Below, piece after piece: positions 10,306-22,545 of a DNA stretch of 64,000 nt. Position 1 is the stretch's first letter; the number at the start of each line of letters is the position of its first letter. Where the stretch lies: contig JAQISU010000109.1 in assembly GCA_029339505.1 (NCBI GenBank), forward strand, positions 622,001 to 686,000, read 5' to 3'. The stretch comes from Unio delphinus. Taxonomy: Eukaryota; Mollusca; Bivalvia; Unionida; Unionidae. Both the position numbers and the translations under genes were made by a program. The notes beneath the pieces were generated by a model, which ran no database searches, was not told the DNA's origin, and saw only the letters and a list, made by a program, of their open reading frames with translations.

Positions 10306-11799
10306 ATAGATAGTTAGAACACGTCTGTCATAGTGTTAACAACTAATGTTCTTGTCTTGATAGTACATTCCTGCATTATTTTATTTTATCGGATATTCGC
10401 TTCAACAGGATAGATCAGGTAATAAATCAACCAGAAACAGAATGTAAGTAATATATTTATGTCTCAGTTTTGCCAGTGAAAAGAAACTACACGGTCGTCT
10501 CAAGTAGGGTCGTTGAAATAGAGGGCTTTGTCATGTTGCTTTTTTAAAAAGAAGTTTGAATAGTAGGGCAGTTTGTTTCAAGTTTTTTCTAACTCGTTCC
10601 ATGTGTTCATAATGAACCCTTGTAATGAATTTTTTTAAAACACTAATGTACAACATCGAAAATTAACAAGTTTCTGAGATTATAGGATTTTAAATGTACC
10701 TATATAAATAATGTAATCTGGACAATATTTGTTAATGATTTTATAAAAGGGTCGAAGATTTTTAGTATTTCATTTATCCTCAAAAATAGACCAATCTGTT
10801 AAAAATAAATGTCGATTTACCTGCATATTTCAGGTAAACCAGAAACAAATATAGCTGCCTCAAGTTAAGTTGTCGTTTTTCACGACTTCGTAGCATCACG
10901 TGATCGCTAGATTTCATGATCATATTGATATTCTAAAACCGGACTAACAGAAGTTAGGTAAATCACGCTGAGGTAATTTTTGCAAAGAATGAAGTTAAAT
11001 ATCTTAAGATGCTCAATTCGATCTAAGGTAGATTGATCAATCAATATGTTTAAAATTAAGGTAACTCCAAAATGAGGGTTGAAAATATTTTGTAGCGAGA
11101 CAATAGATAATCTAGTAATGGAACTATTGTATGGCGATAATTTAAAGAAGCGAGTAATCGAACAGTTTGTTTTAGCATCACGGTAAATAAGCGAGTAAAT
11201 GGAACAGTGTTGTAACGAGATTGTAAATAAACGAGTTAGAGACTTTGAACTTTCAGCAGAACCATTATTTTATACATTAACTAAATATTAGGTCATAATT
11301 GATTCCATTGTAACACCTATACCCATTAGACCAAACTTCATTTCCAACGATAACTTGCAATCAGATTAAAATCAGATCTCCACTGTCCTGTTTGAAGATC
11401 TGACAACAACTGTATAGTGATCATGTTCTGATGACCTTTAAATTAGCCAATGGAAATGCACCTTTCGAAAAACTGCACACATTGTGCTCTTCAGCCACAC
11501 TGCTCAGTCTCCCAAAGACAAACATTAGATTTCATCTGATTGGGTGATACAATTACAAATTATGGTAATTACAGCTTGCAATAGCTGGCTAAGTTGTATT
11601 TTGTAGGATAATCTTGTAGTCTTTCCCTCAGTCATATGCAGGTTTAATTGTGGTAAACAAGCTTTTATCGAAACTCAATCACAAGTTTAAGATATGCTGT
11701 GAAAATGGAACCCCTATCAAAAGCTTGAGATTCGTTCCAAAAAAGTAAAAATATGCTTATCATTATCAAATCGATAAAAACATATCTGAGCTAAAAATA
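10306..11799. other. mostly unique sequence
   Basis: No genes recognised. Between about 11090 and 11240 the phrases gcgagtaa/gcgagac with aatggaaca recur two to three times at roughly 60-65 bp, a weak degenerate repeat. Confidence 0.45.
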
Positions 11800-12372
11800 A
11801 AAATAAAGTCACTTGGTATAAAACTCGAATGATATCTAAAATGGAAGTCACATAGTATGAAGCCTGAATGATATCGCATGGTATAAAACCCGATTTAGAT
11901 CTATCAAGGAAGACACATGGTATCAATATTGAATTATATCGGTAAAGGAAGTCACATGGTATCAACCGGAATGATGTCTATAATTGAAGTCACATAGTAT
12001 AACACCTTAAAAATGTCTAAAAGGAATTCTCATGGTATAAAACTCGAATAATATATAAAGAAAGCCAACTGGTATAAACCCGAATGATTTCTACAAACAG
12101 AGGGAGGTGGCGTTAGGAGTACGCGGGGCCTAGGGCCAGTGTATCTGTATATCGAATGTATGCTACTGCAAACACTGATTATGTCTATAAGAAAGACCTT
12201 AAGTCTGAAGCGTTGGGGCCCCTCAAGAGCTGGGCCTGGGGTTGTCGCCCCACTTGCCACCCCCAAACGCCGTTCATGTCTATAAAATAAGTCACATGGT
12301 ATACAACCTAAATTATATCTAAAAAGGAAGTCACATGGTATAAGACCTTAATAATATATATAAAGGAAGTCA
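11800..12372. repeat. 38-39-bp minisatellite, about 10 units, interrupted by a MITE
   Basis: The unit is built on ggaagtcacatggtataaaa followed by cccgaatgatatctataaa. Anchors at 11806, 11845, 11910, 11949 and 11987 are mostly 38-39 bp apart. Units are quite diverged. A GC-rich 181-bp block (12098-12278) interrupts it. Confidence 0.82.
12098..12278. mobile_element. second hAT-like MITE (181 bp) in the 39-bp array
   Basis: A GC-rich block starts cagagggaggtggcgttagg and ends ccccaaacgccgttcatg. The flanks tctacaaa (12090-12097) and tctataaa (12279-12286) form an 8-bp duplication with one mismatch, and they match the tctataaa of intact array units. The terminal repeats are weak: left ggtggcgttaggag against right, reverse-complemented, ggtggcaagtgggg, with ggcc-rich sequence following on both sides. 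The 8-bp duplication and CA/TG ends suggest hAT. Confidence 0.6.
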
Positions 12373-12456
12373 TTTTTAAATATTTATATACCTGTTTAAG
12401 TACAATTCTTTCACTTTTCCTGAATTGTGGTATGAATATGTAAACAATATCCATCC

Positions 12457-12460
<4 letters not shown>

Positions 12461-12504
<44 letters not shown>
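12461..12504. repeat. (AC)n microsatellite
   Basis: About 22 AC units. Confidence 0.97.
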
Positions 12505-12507
<3 letters not shown>

Positions 12508-12545
12508 CATAACAGTCAGTTTCATTTGGTTTCTTTCATATTCGT

Positions 12546-12714
12546 TTTTTTTTTTTTTTTAAGGTTTAACGCCATTTTTCAGCACAATATAGGCTATACA
12601 TGGCGGCCAGTATTAATGGCGGAGGAAGAACCCGGAGAAACTCCGGAAAGAACCACCGACCCACGAGAAGCTACTGGCAAGCTTTCTCACATAACTACAT
12701 TTCTACATTTGCCG
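12546..12714 (-). mobile_element. 5'-truncated SINE, copy 4, with TSD
   Basis: A T-run (the A tail in reverse) is followed by the 3' half of the SINE (ggtttaacgccatttttcag ... cggccagtattaatggcgg ... agctttctcacataactac). The tRNA-like head is absent. The duplication ttcatattcgt at 12535-12545 and 12715-12725 is perfect (11 bp). The truncation therefore happened at integration, not by later decay. Confidence 0.88.
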
Positions 12715-12784
12715 TTCATATTCGTAAACAAATTCTGGGATATATTGTCCGGACTATAAGTAAAATTATATCTCAAGGATGACG

Positions 12785-13055
12785 TCTACAATCTTAATTT
12801 CATTAACTGGGGATTATCATAATTCAGCGATGACATATATTCCAGAGAGTTTATTTTAATTTAGCAATAATATATATACCAGAGAATTTATTATAATTTA
12901 GCAAGGATATATTGCAGAGAGTTGATTTTAATTTAGCGATGATATATTGCATTGAGTTTATTATTATTTAGCAATGATATATTCCCGAGAGTTTATTATA
13001 ATTTAGGGATAACAAATTCCCAAGAGATTATCATAATTTAGGGATAATATAATCT
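12785..13055. repeat. about 36-bp degenerate minisatellite, about 7-8 units
   Basis: The phrases agagtttattataatttag and gatgatatattcc alternate throughout. Units differ by substitutions and small indels. Confidence 0.8.
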
Positions 13056-13272
13056 TGACAACCGGTAATTTGTTAATAGAAAACGTTTGATAATATTCAT
13101 CCAGCATGTCTGCCATGTCATGGTTTTAACCTGCAAGTTTCGAAATATTTTTTGGAATTATGGGTAGGTTTATTATTAGCAAGGTTTTACATTCTTTGAC
13201 TATACAGTACGTTGGAGTCCAGTAATATTTTGCATTTGAACTGTATTTTCACAAACTTATATAAAAAAAAAA

Positions 13273-13490
13273 TAGTACTGACGCTCAGCAATATGAGGTT
13301 AGTGGTAGGAATGGTCGGCCTGGTGTCAGGATAATATGATTGGATGGGACACGCTGCTACATGATCTCTGCATGATGCGTCAGTGCTAGACATCACTATC
13401 GACTGTCATACTGCAGACATCGTATCAATATGACTGAACAACCGTTAAAGCTACGTTAAAAATCCTCCAAAACACAATATTTGGTCCGAT
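13273..13490 (+). mobile_element. headless SINE with a conserved central domain (MESC/RUDI-like)
   Basis: It shares a body with the SINE at 57993-58306: gacgctcagca, then ggtgtcaggataat, cagtgctagacatcact and actgcagacatcg, and finally a 3' motif like aaagctacgttaaaaatcc. That 3' motif and central domain resemble what I recall of mollusc SINEs of the MESC/RUDI type (from memory, not searched). The tRNA head is missing. The reverse-strand frame 13187-13396 lies over it and is not a gene. Confidence 0.72.
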
Positions 13491-13915
13491 TACCGATTCT
13501 GTACCTTTAAAATGATTTACATTGCATGGCTTTTTTGTTGTTTTCTAAAACAAAATAAAAATGAATGTGAATTGTTATTATATTTTGGGGGTACTTTTAG
13601 TAATTTATTCTAATAGCAAGTCTTGAAATCGAAAAATACCAAATTGTGACTGCATGCCTGATGAAGTTTATTAAAGACCTAATTGGAAAACTGATTCTTT
13701 ACATGGTCAAACCGACCACAATTTTCGGTGACGTCATTACATCAGTTATAGGTTTATATCCACTTGTGTCTCCATCAGTTAAATAATTTGCAGTTAACCC
13801 TTTATACAACCATACTTTATTTTGAAATGCAAGTCTTATAACATAATCAATATTTATGCTTAAGAATGAGGCTTTATGATCGGCAATATATTCGTGGAGT
13901 AATAATTTCAAACCC
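13491..13915. other. unique sequence, nothing recognised
   Basis: A reverse-strand frame of 73 codons (13699-13920) has no recognisable motif. Confidence 0.45.
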
Positions 13916-14510
13916 TTCAAGTACTATACTAGAGTTAAGCAAAATTGTCGAATGATAATGTCAAATCTTTCAAGTACTATACTAGAATCAAGTAAAATTG
14001 TCCAATTATAATGTCAAATCCTTCAAGTACTATACTAAGATCAAGCAAAATTGTCCAATGACAATGTCAAATCCTTCATGTACTATACTAGGATCAAGAA
14101 AAATTGTCCAATGATAATGTCAAATCCTTCAAGTACTATACTAAGATCAAGCAAAATTGTCTAATGACAATGTCAAATCCTTCAAGTTCTATACTAGGAT
14201 CAAGCAAAATTGTCGAATGATAATGTCAAATCCTTCAAGTTCTATACTAGGATCAAGCAAAATTGTCCGATGATAATGTCAAATCCTTCAAGTTCTATAC
14301 AAGGATCAAGCAAAATTGTCGAATGATAATGTCAAATCCTTCAAGTTCTATACTAGGATCAAGCAAAATTGTCCGATGATAATGTCAAATCCTTCAAGTT
14401 CTATACTAGGATCAAGCAAAATTGTCGAATGATAATGTCAAATCCTTCAAGTTCTATACTAGAATCAAGCAGAATTCTCCAATAATAATAATGTCAAATT
14501 ATTAAAGTAC
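13916..14510. repeat. 53-bp minisatellite, about 11 units
   Basis: The anchor gtactatact recurs at 13921, 13974 and 14027 (53 bp). Each unit contains gatcaagcaaaattgtc and aatgtcaaatccttcaag. Central units are nearly identical and the distal ones decay until about 14660. A two-unit alternation is visible (tcgaatgataat versus tccgatgataat) between about 14205 and 14440. Confidence 0.93.
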
Positions 14511-14660
14511 TAAACTCAAGCAAATTATCCAACAATAATGTAAAATAAGTCAAGTAATGTATTAGGACCAAAATAATAATGTACAATAATAATTACAGAT
14601 CCTTCAGGTAATATACAATGCTCAAGTAAGGATGTCTAATAATATGTTTTAATCCTTCAG

Positions 14661-15362
14661 GTAATATAATATAATATGATAACATTTATCAGATGTGACA
14701 TGATTGGAATTGGTATTAACCAAATTATCTTTAATAATAATCTCGTGCAGCTTGTTGTTATGTGGCTTAATTCAGTTATCGTTAAGGTATTATTTTTAAA
14801 ACATATCAAACTCTTTTTAACTGCAGTACATATTCTACATGCTTCCCGAAGTATGGAGTTCTCTACAATGTTAATTTACTTTTAATATAAATAGTCACCA
14901 AAAATTGATAACGCATTTCGAGAAATAAATAATATACCTTTGTTAAGCATAGCTTTCAACTATAGAAAGGAAGCATGAAGACATATGAAAACATAATTAG
15001 TTCCTTTATGGTGTTATGAGTAATAACTTCAAGTTTTCTGTGTCACAGGTTTAAATGATTTTTCAAAAAGGAAAATTGGAATGATTTCCCTTATACCTGT
15101 TAGTTATGTGTGTTAGGCATACTTCCTCCATTAAAAATGATTTTAGCCCATCGTGGCTATGAAAATTACGGCTATTAGCCCGTGCTGCGTTATTTTGAGT
15201 TTGGCAATTAAGGATTGTTAAAACTTATTCTAATTTTCGCTGCAAATAACTGCTACACGTCCAAAACGTAATTATTCTGCAACAACATATTTGTGTTAAA
15301 AAAAGAAACAAATAGGAAATACAGATTGGTGTTTCTAGAGCGTGGTAATTTTACACAATTAC
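14661..15362. other. unique AT-rich sequence, nothing recognised
   Basis: No repeat or domain recognised. Confidence 0.5.
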
Positions 15363-15363
15363 T

Positions 15364-15410
<47 letters not shown>
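15363..15410. repeat. (GT)n microsatellite
   Basis: About 24 GT units. Confidence 0.97.
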
Positions 15411-15414
<4 letters not shown>

Positions 15415-15544
15415 GCGTCAAAATATATTACTTTGCCTTTGTTAAATGGATATGAACACGATGTGAAGCGTTTATACATGTCTAGTATTAAAACAAAATT
15501 GCAGAGTAAACGTTGATGATATTTCTGAATCCTTACTACTGAAC

Positions 15545-16496
15545 CCCTCCTAAAGGACGCGATTTAATAGCGTAAAAGACGCGATTAAATTATTCTATAA
15601 AGGACGTTAATGAGCACTCTAAAAAAACGTGCTTTCAAACTCTAAAGGACGTGATTTAAAACTGTAAAGGACGCGATTAAACATTATATTGAGCACGTGA
15701 TTAAACTCTGTATTGAGGTTTTTATTCAAAACTCCGTAGGACGTGATTTAACACTGTAAAAGACTTGATTAAACACTCTGGTGAGGACGTTACTTCACAC
15801 TCTAAAGTACGTGATTTATTACTGTAAAGGACGTGATTAAACTCTCGAACATGATTTAATACTGTACTTGATTTGACACTTTAGATGGCATTCAACACTC
15901 TAGAGAACGTAATTTAATACTCTAGAGGACGTGATTTAATACTCTATAGGACGTGATTTAATACTCTAGAGGACGTGATTTAATACTCTATGGTACGTAA
16001 GTTTACACTCTAGAGAACGTAATTTAACACTCTAGAGAACGTAATTTAACACTCTAGAGGACGTGATTTAATACTCTATAGGACGTAAGTTTACACTCTA
16101 GAGAACGTAATTTAACACTCTAGAGGACGTGATTTAATACTCTATAGGACGTAAGTTTACACTCTAGAGAACGTAATTTAACACTCTAGAGGACGTGATT
16201 TAATACTCTATAGGGCGTAAGTTTACACTCTAGAGAACGTAATTTAACACTCTAGAGGACGTGATTTAATACTATATAGGACGTAAGTTTACACTCTAGA
16301 GGACGTGATTTAATACTCTATAGGACGTAAGTTTACACTCTAGAGAACGTAATTTAACACTCTAGAGGACGTGATTTAATACTCTATAGGGCGTAAGTTT
16401 ACACTCTAGAGAACGTAATTTAACACTCTAGAGGACGTGATTTAATACTCTATAGGACGTAAGTTTACACTCTAGAGAACGTAATTTAACACTCTT
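15545..16496. repeat. 22-bp satellite with a 66-bp higher-order unit
   Basis: The monomer is 22 bp: a g(a/g)acgt core, then (g)a-t-t-t-a, then ctctag. The left part (15545 to about 15990) holds diverged monomers. From about 16010 three monomer types recur in fixed order, gaacgtaatttaacactct / ggacgtgatttaatactct / ggacgtaagtttacactct, forming a 66-bp higher-order unit repeated about six to seven times. One higher-order copy near 16276-16300 lacks a monomer. Each monomer carries acgt, and most carry the palindrome ctctagag at the junction. Confidence 0.93.
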
Positions 16497-17831
16497 AGTG
16501 ACGATGTAAGATCGAAAACACGTGTTTCGTTGTTATAAAGTTATGCACTCCACTTTTCCAAAACCTGTCCGAAAATTTTCACTAAGCAAAGAAACCAGTC
16601 AGAAAATATCATCATGGTTATCGTGTGTTCTCCCTTACACAGAGCTGTTCGGCAGCGTGTTCTAAAACGTTACAGTGCTTTATGTTCCCATTTAAATGCA
16701 CGCTAATTACGTATTACAGATACATCCTACTATCTCAACCATTTTATCAAACTATTTCCTTCTATCAGTCAAGAAAGCGTTAATATCGATATTAGTGGGA
16801 ATCCCGACGCCCCCTTTGGAATTTTTCCTCTAATTTAAATGTCATAGTTGATATAAAACTGATGGGTGTAAAAGAGCATCAGATTCAATTGATAGGCTTT
16901 AACGGACCATAGTGGCAGCAAGCGATACTCATATCACCGATGATGACATATTAAAACCGGAGGCGAACCAAACTTAGTTATTATGAGTAACAATTATAAT
17001 AGATTCAAATTGATGGTTATGGAAATTGTAAAAGGAATACAAATGCGGCTCTTAGTCAATGATTGGACATTATCTGAATTCTTTAATTACGATTTCTTCA
17101 TACTAATCTAAATCTTATTATTCACAATGACGCTCACAGAATTTATTGCATATTTGTTTTAAAGGTGCACTACTCTTTGTGAAGTTTTATGATAATCAAT
17201 ACAACAACGTCGTACATGAAATACCGGGAACAATTCATTATGGGTCTAAACTTACAGCACAGTCTTAATTGTTTGCAAGAGAGTTTTATGAAAACGGTTT
17301 TGTGATGCTAGCAATATACAAAGCCAAATTTATGGTGACAGTAAAACACAGAAGATTCCCAAAAGAGATAAAAATGATCCGGAATATGATCCTTTTCATT
17401 TTTGTTAAACACAAAAAACTCAAGTGAATTTTAACGAGCCCTACACAAAATAAAGATAAAACCATAATCCACACACCATATAAAGCCGTTCACCAATTAC
17501 ATAATAATCATTATACAACAAGTCGAGTAAGACCAGATTGTTTTTATTGCATTCCCTTTGTGGTATCTTCATGAATCATCTCTGCAATGTTCAGCATTAC
17601 ACTCTAATAGCGGGTGGGAAATTTCGACGCATGCCTTTGTAGGTTTCGTTCTACAAGTTTTGCTAAATATACAGAACACATTTTGTCAGGTATTAAAACA
17701 AATTTATTCAGGTCAATATAAGAAATTTTGTCAGGTATAAATGACATATTTTGTTAAGTATATAGATCATACGTTTGACAATATTTACTCAGTTATACAC
17801 TATAAAATTTAAGTTAGTTAACATGCATATG

Positions 17832-17833
<2 letters not shown>
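16497..17833. other. mostly unique sequence
   Basis: Nothing recognised. Around 17680-17760 the phrase ttttgtcaggtat recurs three times in a loose array. Confidence 0.45.

Positions 17834-17914
<81 letters not shown>
17834..17914. repeat. (AT)n microsatellite
   Basis: About 40 AT units. Confidence 0.97.
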
Positions 17915-17916
<2 letters not shown>

Positions 17917-18207
17917 ATATCAAGCAGTATAACTAATTTAGTGCATTGACAATTAGTACTGTACACGCGGTTAGTACACACGTTGATTTTTCCGCATAAA
18001 TCATACACTGTTAGGTAAACGCTTGCATGTAGGTGAATAGGCTTTATCTAATGTTTGCATGTTAAACATTATACTTTGTAATCTTTGCGTTTGTCTTTCA
18101 AGCAACCTTTCTTCCCACGTCCCCTTATCTTCAGCTTTTAGGATATTTGATCCATGTCTCTTACTTTTGTTTTTATTACTGAACAAAGTAGCTTACAAAA
18201 ATCAGGC

Positions 18208-18650
18208 TCATTAATTCCTATGTAAAATGTCAAATTAAGATGAAACGTAAAATTTTCAATCGATTAGTTACAAAAATAGATATATGCTTTTTGCAAGAAA
18301 CTCATTCTACGAATGTTGTAGCAACTTTATGGAAAATTGAGAGGTTTCGAAGCATGTCTCAATGGAAATTTCTAAAAGATAATGTGATAGGCAATGTACT
18401 GACTCAACGTGTTAAATGAATACAAAAAACACTTGTGAATTTTCAAATGACATGGTTCTTATTGTGGTATATTAAAATACGACCTTTGTAAACATCTGTG
18501 TACATAAGATAATATTAGCAAGAAGAAAACTTATGTACATGACAATTGATAAATGCTTATAATAGGTGGTCATTTTAATGGTATATTTGACCACACATTA
18601 GATATGCAATTGGGAAAATGTTAACCCAAAAGACAAACACCAGAGGAGGT
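18208..18650 (+). pseudogene. LINE endonuclease remnant (L1/Tx1)
   Basis: The ICFLQETHS motif corresponds to the catalytic glutamate region of APE-type endonucleases. GGHFNGIFD corresponds to the GGDFN motif, with the catalytic-region Asp replaced by His. Several stops and shifts separate the two. Dead. Confidence 0.78.
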
Positions 18651-18685
18651 TGATTAAAATATATAGTTTATTCGTAATCATGTGG

Positions 18686-18687
<2 letters not shown>

Positions 18688-18745
<58 letters not shown>
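18688..18745. repeat. (AT)n microsatellite inside the LINE
   Basis: About 29 AT units just downstream of the endonuclease remnant. Confidence 0.96.
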
Positions 18746-18747
<2 letters not shown>

Positions 18748-18980
18748 TTTCTGACCATTAATTTTCGTAATTGGCAGGCTAACGTAATCGTAATCCTGCG
18801 GTGAAACATCTAACCATTATTAGACCTTAATTTGCAGGCTAAACTGTCCTTTCATCTTAGACAGATTGATAAATATTATTTTTAAGAGTGAAATTATGCA
18901 TTAAAATTCCTCAGATCACTTTGTATTGCTATTACCTATGTAATCTTGAGCTTTATATAAATATAAACGGTGTAGAGGAT

Positions 18981-19232
18981 GTTGTTGTTTTGTTGTTTAA
19001 CGCCATTTTTCAGTCCACGATAGGCTATACATGGCGGCCAGTATTATTGGTGGAGGAAGAACCCGGGAAAACCCCTAGAAAGAACCACCGACCCACGAGA
19101 AGCTATTGGCAAGCTTTCTCACAAAAGTACATTAGCCGAATCTTGGACTCGAACCCACGCAGACAGAGATGAGACAGGCAGTGATCCGTAACGGAAAGCG
19201 CTTTAGACCACTCGACCACTCGGGCCCCCGTC
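18981..19232 (-). mobile_element. tRNA-derived SINE, copy 5, nested in the LINE
   Basis: A full-length copy in reverse: tail gttgttgttttgttg, body cgccatttttcag ... ggcggccagtattattgg, and head with both boxes (ggactcgaaccc; gcgctttagaccactcgacc) ending cgggccccc. The flanks gtgtagaggat (18970-18980) and gtgtaaaggat (19233-19243) are an 11-bp duplication with one mismatch. It separates the LINE endonuclease from its reverse transcriptase. Confidence 0.9.
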
Positions 19233-19449
19233 GTGTAAAGGATATTTCAAACTCATTAACGCTTTTATTGTTGATACAGAATAAAAAGGTACTAAGACGA
19301 ATATGATATAGATCACTATTGCTGCTGAGAATGAATTAGAATGGCAACTGATAACAAGGAGTGTGTTTTGGAAATATACAGAATTTTTTTCAAAGCAGAC
19401 TACGAAAGTAATGTAAACCTTATAGAAACAAAGAGAAAATTACCTACTG

Positions 19450-20650
<1,201 letters not shown>

Positions 20651-21266
20651 AAACTGTAATTTTGAAATACTATCCCACTAAACCATTCACGTGATGCTCG
20701 GAAAATACAACGTTTGGGAATTACGTTCCACACCAAATGAGATCTCCCATAGGAATTAAACTACATCAATAAAACGAAAGAGTTTTATGTGTAAACTGGA
20801 CTTGAAGGAAACGTTATTTCATCGAACATATAGTTACGAGTTTTGAAATCCAGAAACAAATACATGTATTCCATTTGAAGGTCTGTCCAAAAACTTCTTT
20901 TGATATTATGGAGAAATATAATAACAAAGAGTTTAATTTGTATAGGAATCTAAGTCTGACAAAGTGTCAAGAAATAAATTTAATACTGAAAGATATAGAA
21001 ATCGTCCTGTACGTATTAAACATAAGCTGGGCTACAGATTTGTGAACTATGATAATATGATAATGGTAATATCTGGAAAAAGTTCGCATTATAAACAGTC
21101 AAGCAAGTTGGACTGGATACTACGTTTAATTTAAATTATCCCGTGCCTGAATGCCAGGGATTCAAAGTCAATTCCTTTCATAAACAAATATTGGAAGCAA
21201 GATTCTGTTTCAAGTTTACTCATAATTTTGCAATGATCCAGAATCAGACTCTCTGTAATAAGGCAA

Positions 21267-21541
21267 AATGTACCTAAAAATGTCAACGCTACTATATATC
21301 GAATTGATAGGAACGTTTATTAGATTGGAATAATTAAAAATGTACCAAACAAAGTCAACGTTGCTATATATATCGAATTGAATGGAACATTTTCTAAGAT
21401 TGGAATAATGAAAAATGCACCAAAAAAAGTCAACGCTACTATATATCGAACTGATAAGAACGTTTATTAGATTGGAATAATGAAAAATGCACCAAAAAAA
21501 GTCAACGCTACTATATATCGAATTGATAAGAATGTTTATTA
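21267..21541. repeat. about 72-bp tandem repeat, about 4 units, inside the LINE
   Basis: Each unit has gtcaacg(c/t)t(a/g)ctatatat then gaattgat and ttagattggaataat. The last two units are nearly identical. Confidence 0.85.
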
Positions 21542-21859
21542 GATTTATTGTTTATAGGTATCATTTTGAGGCAAAAAAGCTTTTCAATTTCGAAGAAATA
21601 AGTCACAGTTACTCCATCAGTGTATCCGACTTTCGGAAGTATTAAAGACCTGTGTCCTAAATTCAGAAGGATTGGATTAATAAAGGTCTTCGAATAATTA
21701 ATTTAAAAACATAATATTTAACTGATGAATATATGAAAGTTAAAAGAGGATATAACTGTATATATAACTACAAAGTTCATAAAATAAATGCAGAATAACT
21801 CATCAAAAATATATCAATCAATCAAATCAATCTTTCGTTGGGAAGAAACAATTGATATT

Positions 21860-22050
21860 CTAATGAAATGCACAATGGATACTAAATACAGATTGTTTCA
21901 GCATTAATTTATTATGCATTTATAGAAACCAATGCATTTTTATTTATGTGATATTTATGTGAATTCATCGGCTTTTCTATTTATGATTCTTGCAAATGAA
22001 TGAAGAAACATTTCATTGATACTATTGGAGCTCTTTGTCATGATTTTAGC
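21860..22050 (+). pseudogene. LINE C-terminal domain remnant (L1/Tx1)
   Basis: Translation gives CTMDTKYRLFQH, a stop, then PMHFYLCDIYVNSSAFLFM. This follows the usual DTKLRSFQ ... FLY.C...NS..C.FC stretch near the C-terminus of Tx1/L1-like proteins (family knowledge from memory). The cysteines expected later are lost. It places the 3' end of the element near 22.1 kb. Confidence 0.68.
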
Positions 22051-22142
22051 TAATTACATTAAAATTTAAAAAAGCATGATCTGTTTAAATGAAAACAATT
22101 GGAGTACAGTTGAAAAGAAGTGTTAGTCTCGTATAGTATCCT

Positions 22143-22414
22143 AGTACATACATACATACGTACGTACGTACGTACGTACGTAAGTACATACATACATACA
22201 TACCTACATACCTACATACATACATACATACATACAGACAGACAGTCAGACAGACAGACATACATACATACATACATACATACATACATACATACATACA
22301 TACATACATACATACATACATACATACATACACAAACACACACACACCTACCTACCTACCTTCCTACCTACCTACCTACCTACCTACCTACACACATACA
22401 CACACACACACACA

Positions 22415-22472
<58 letters not shown>

Positions 22473-22545
22473 TACATACATACATACATACATACATACA
22501 TACATACATACATACATACATACATACATACGTTCATACATATAT
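22143..22545. repeat. compound tetranucleotide/CA tract
   Basis: Successive blocks are (TACG)n, (CATA)n, (CAGA)n, (CATA)n, (CACA)n, (CTAC)n, (CA)n and (CATA)n. It is open in several frames (a 157-codon frame on +), which are artefacts of the repeat. Confidence 0.97.

Noticed and set aside
18001..18186. 61-codon reverse-strand frame rich in charged residues
   Set aside because: No recognisable domain; it sits just upstream of the LINE on the opposite strand and may be part of its unknown 5' region.
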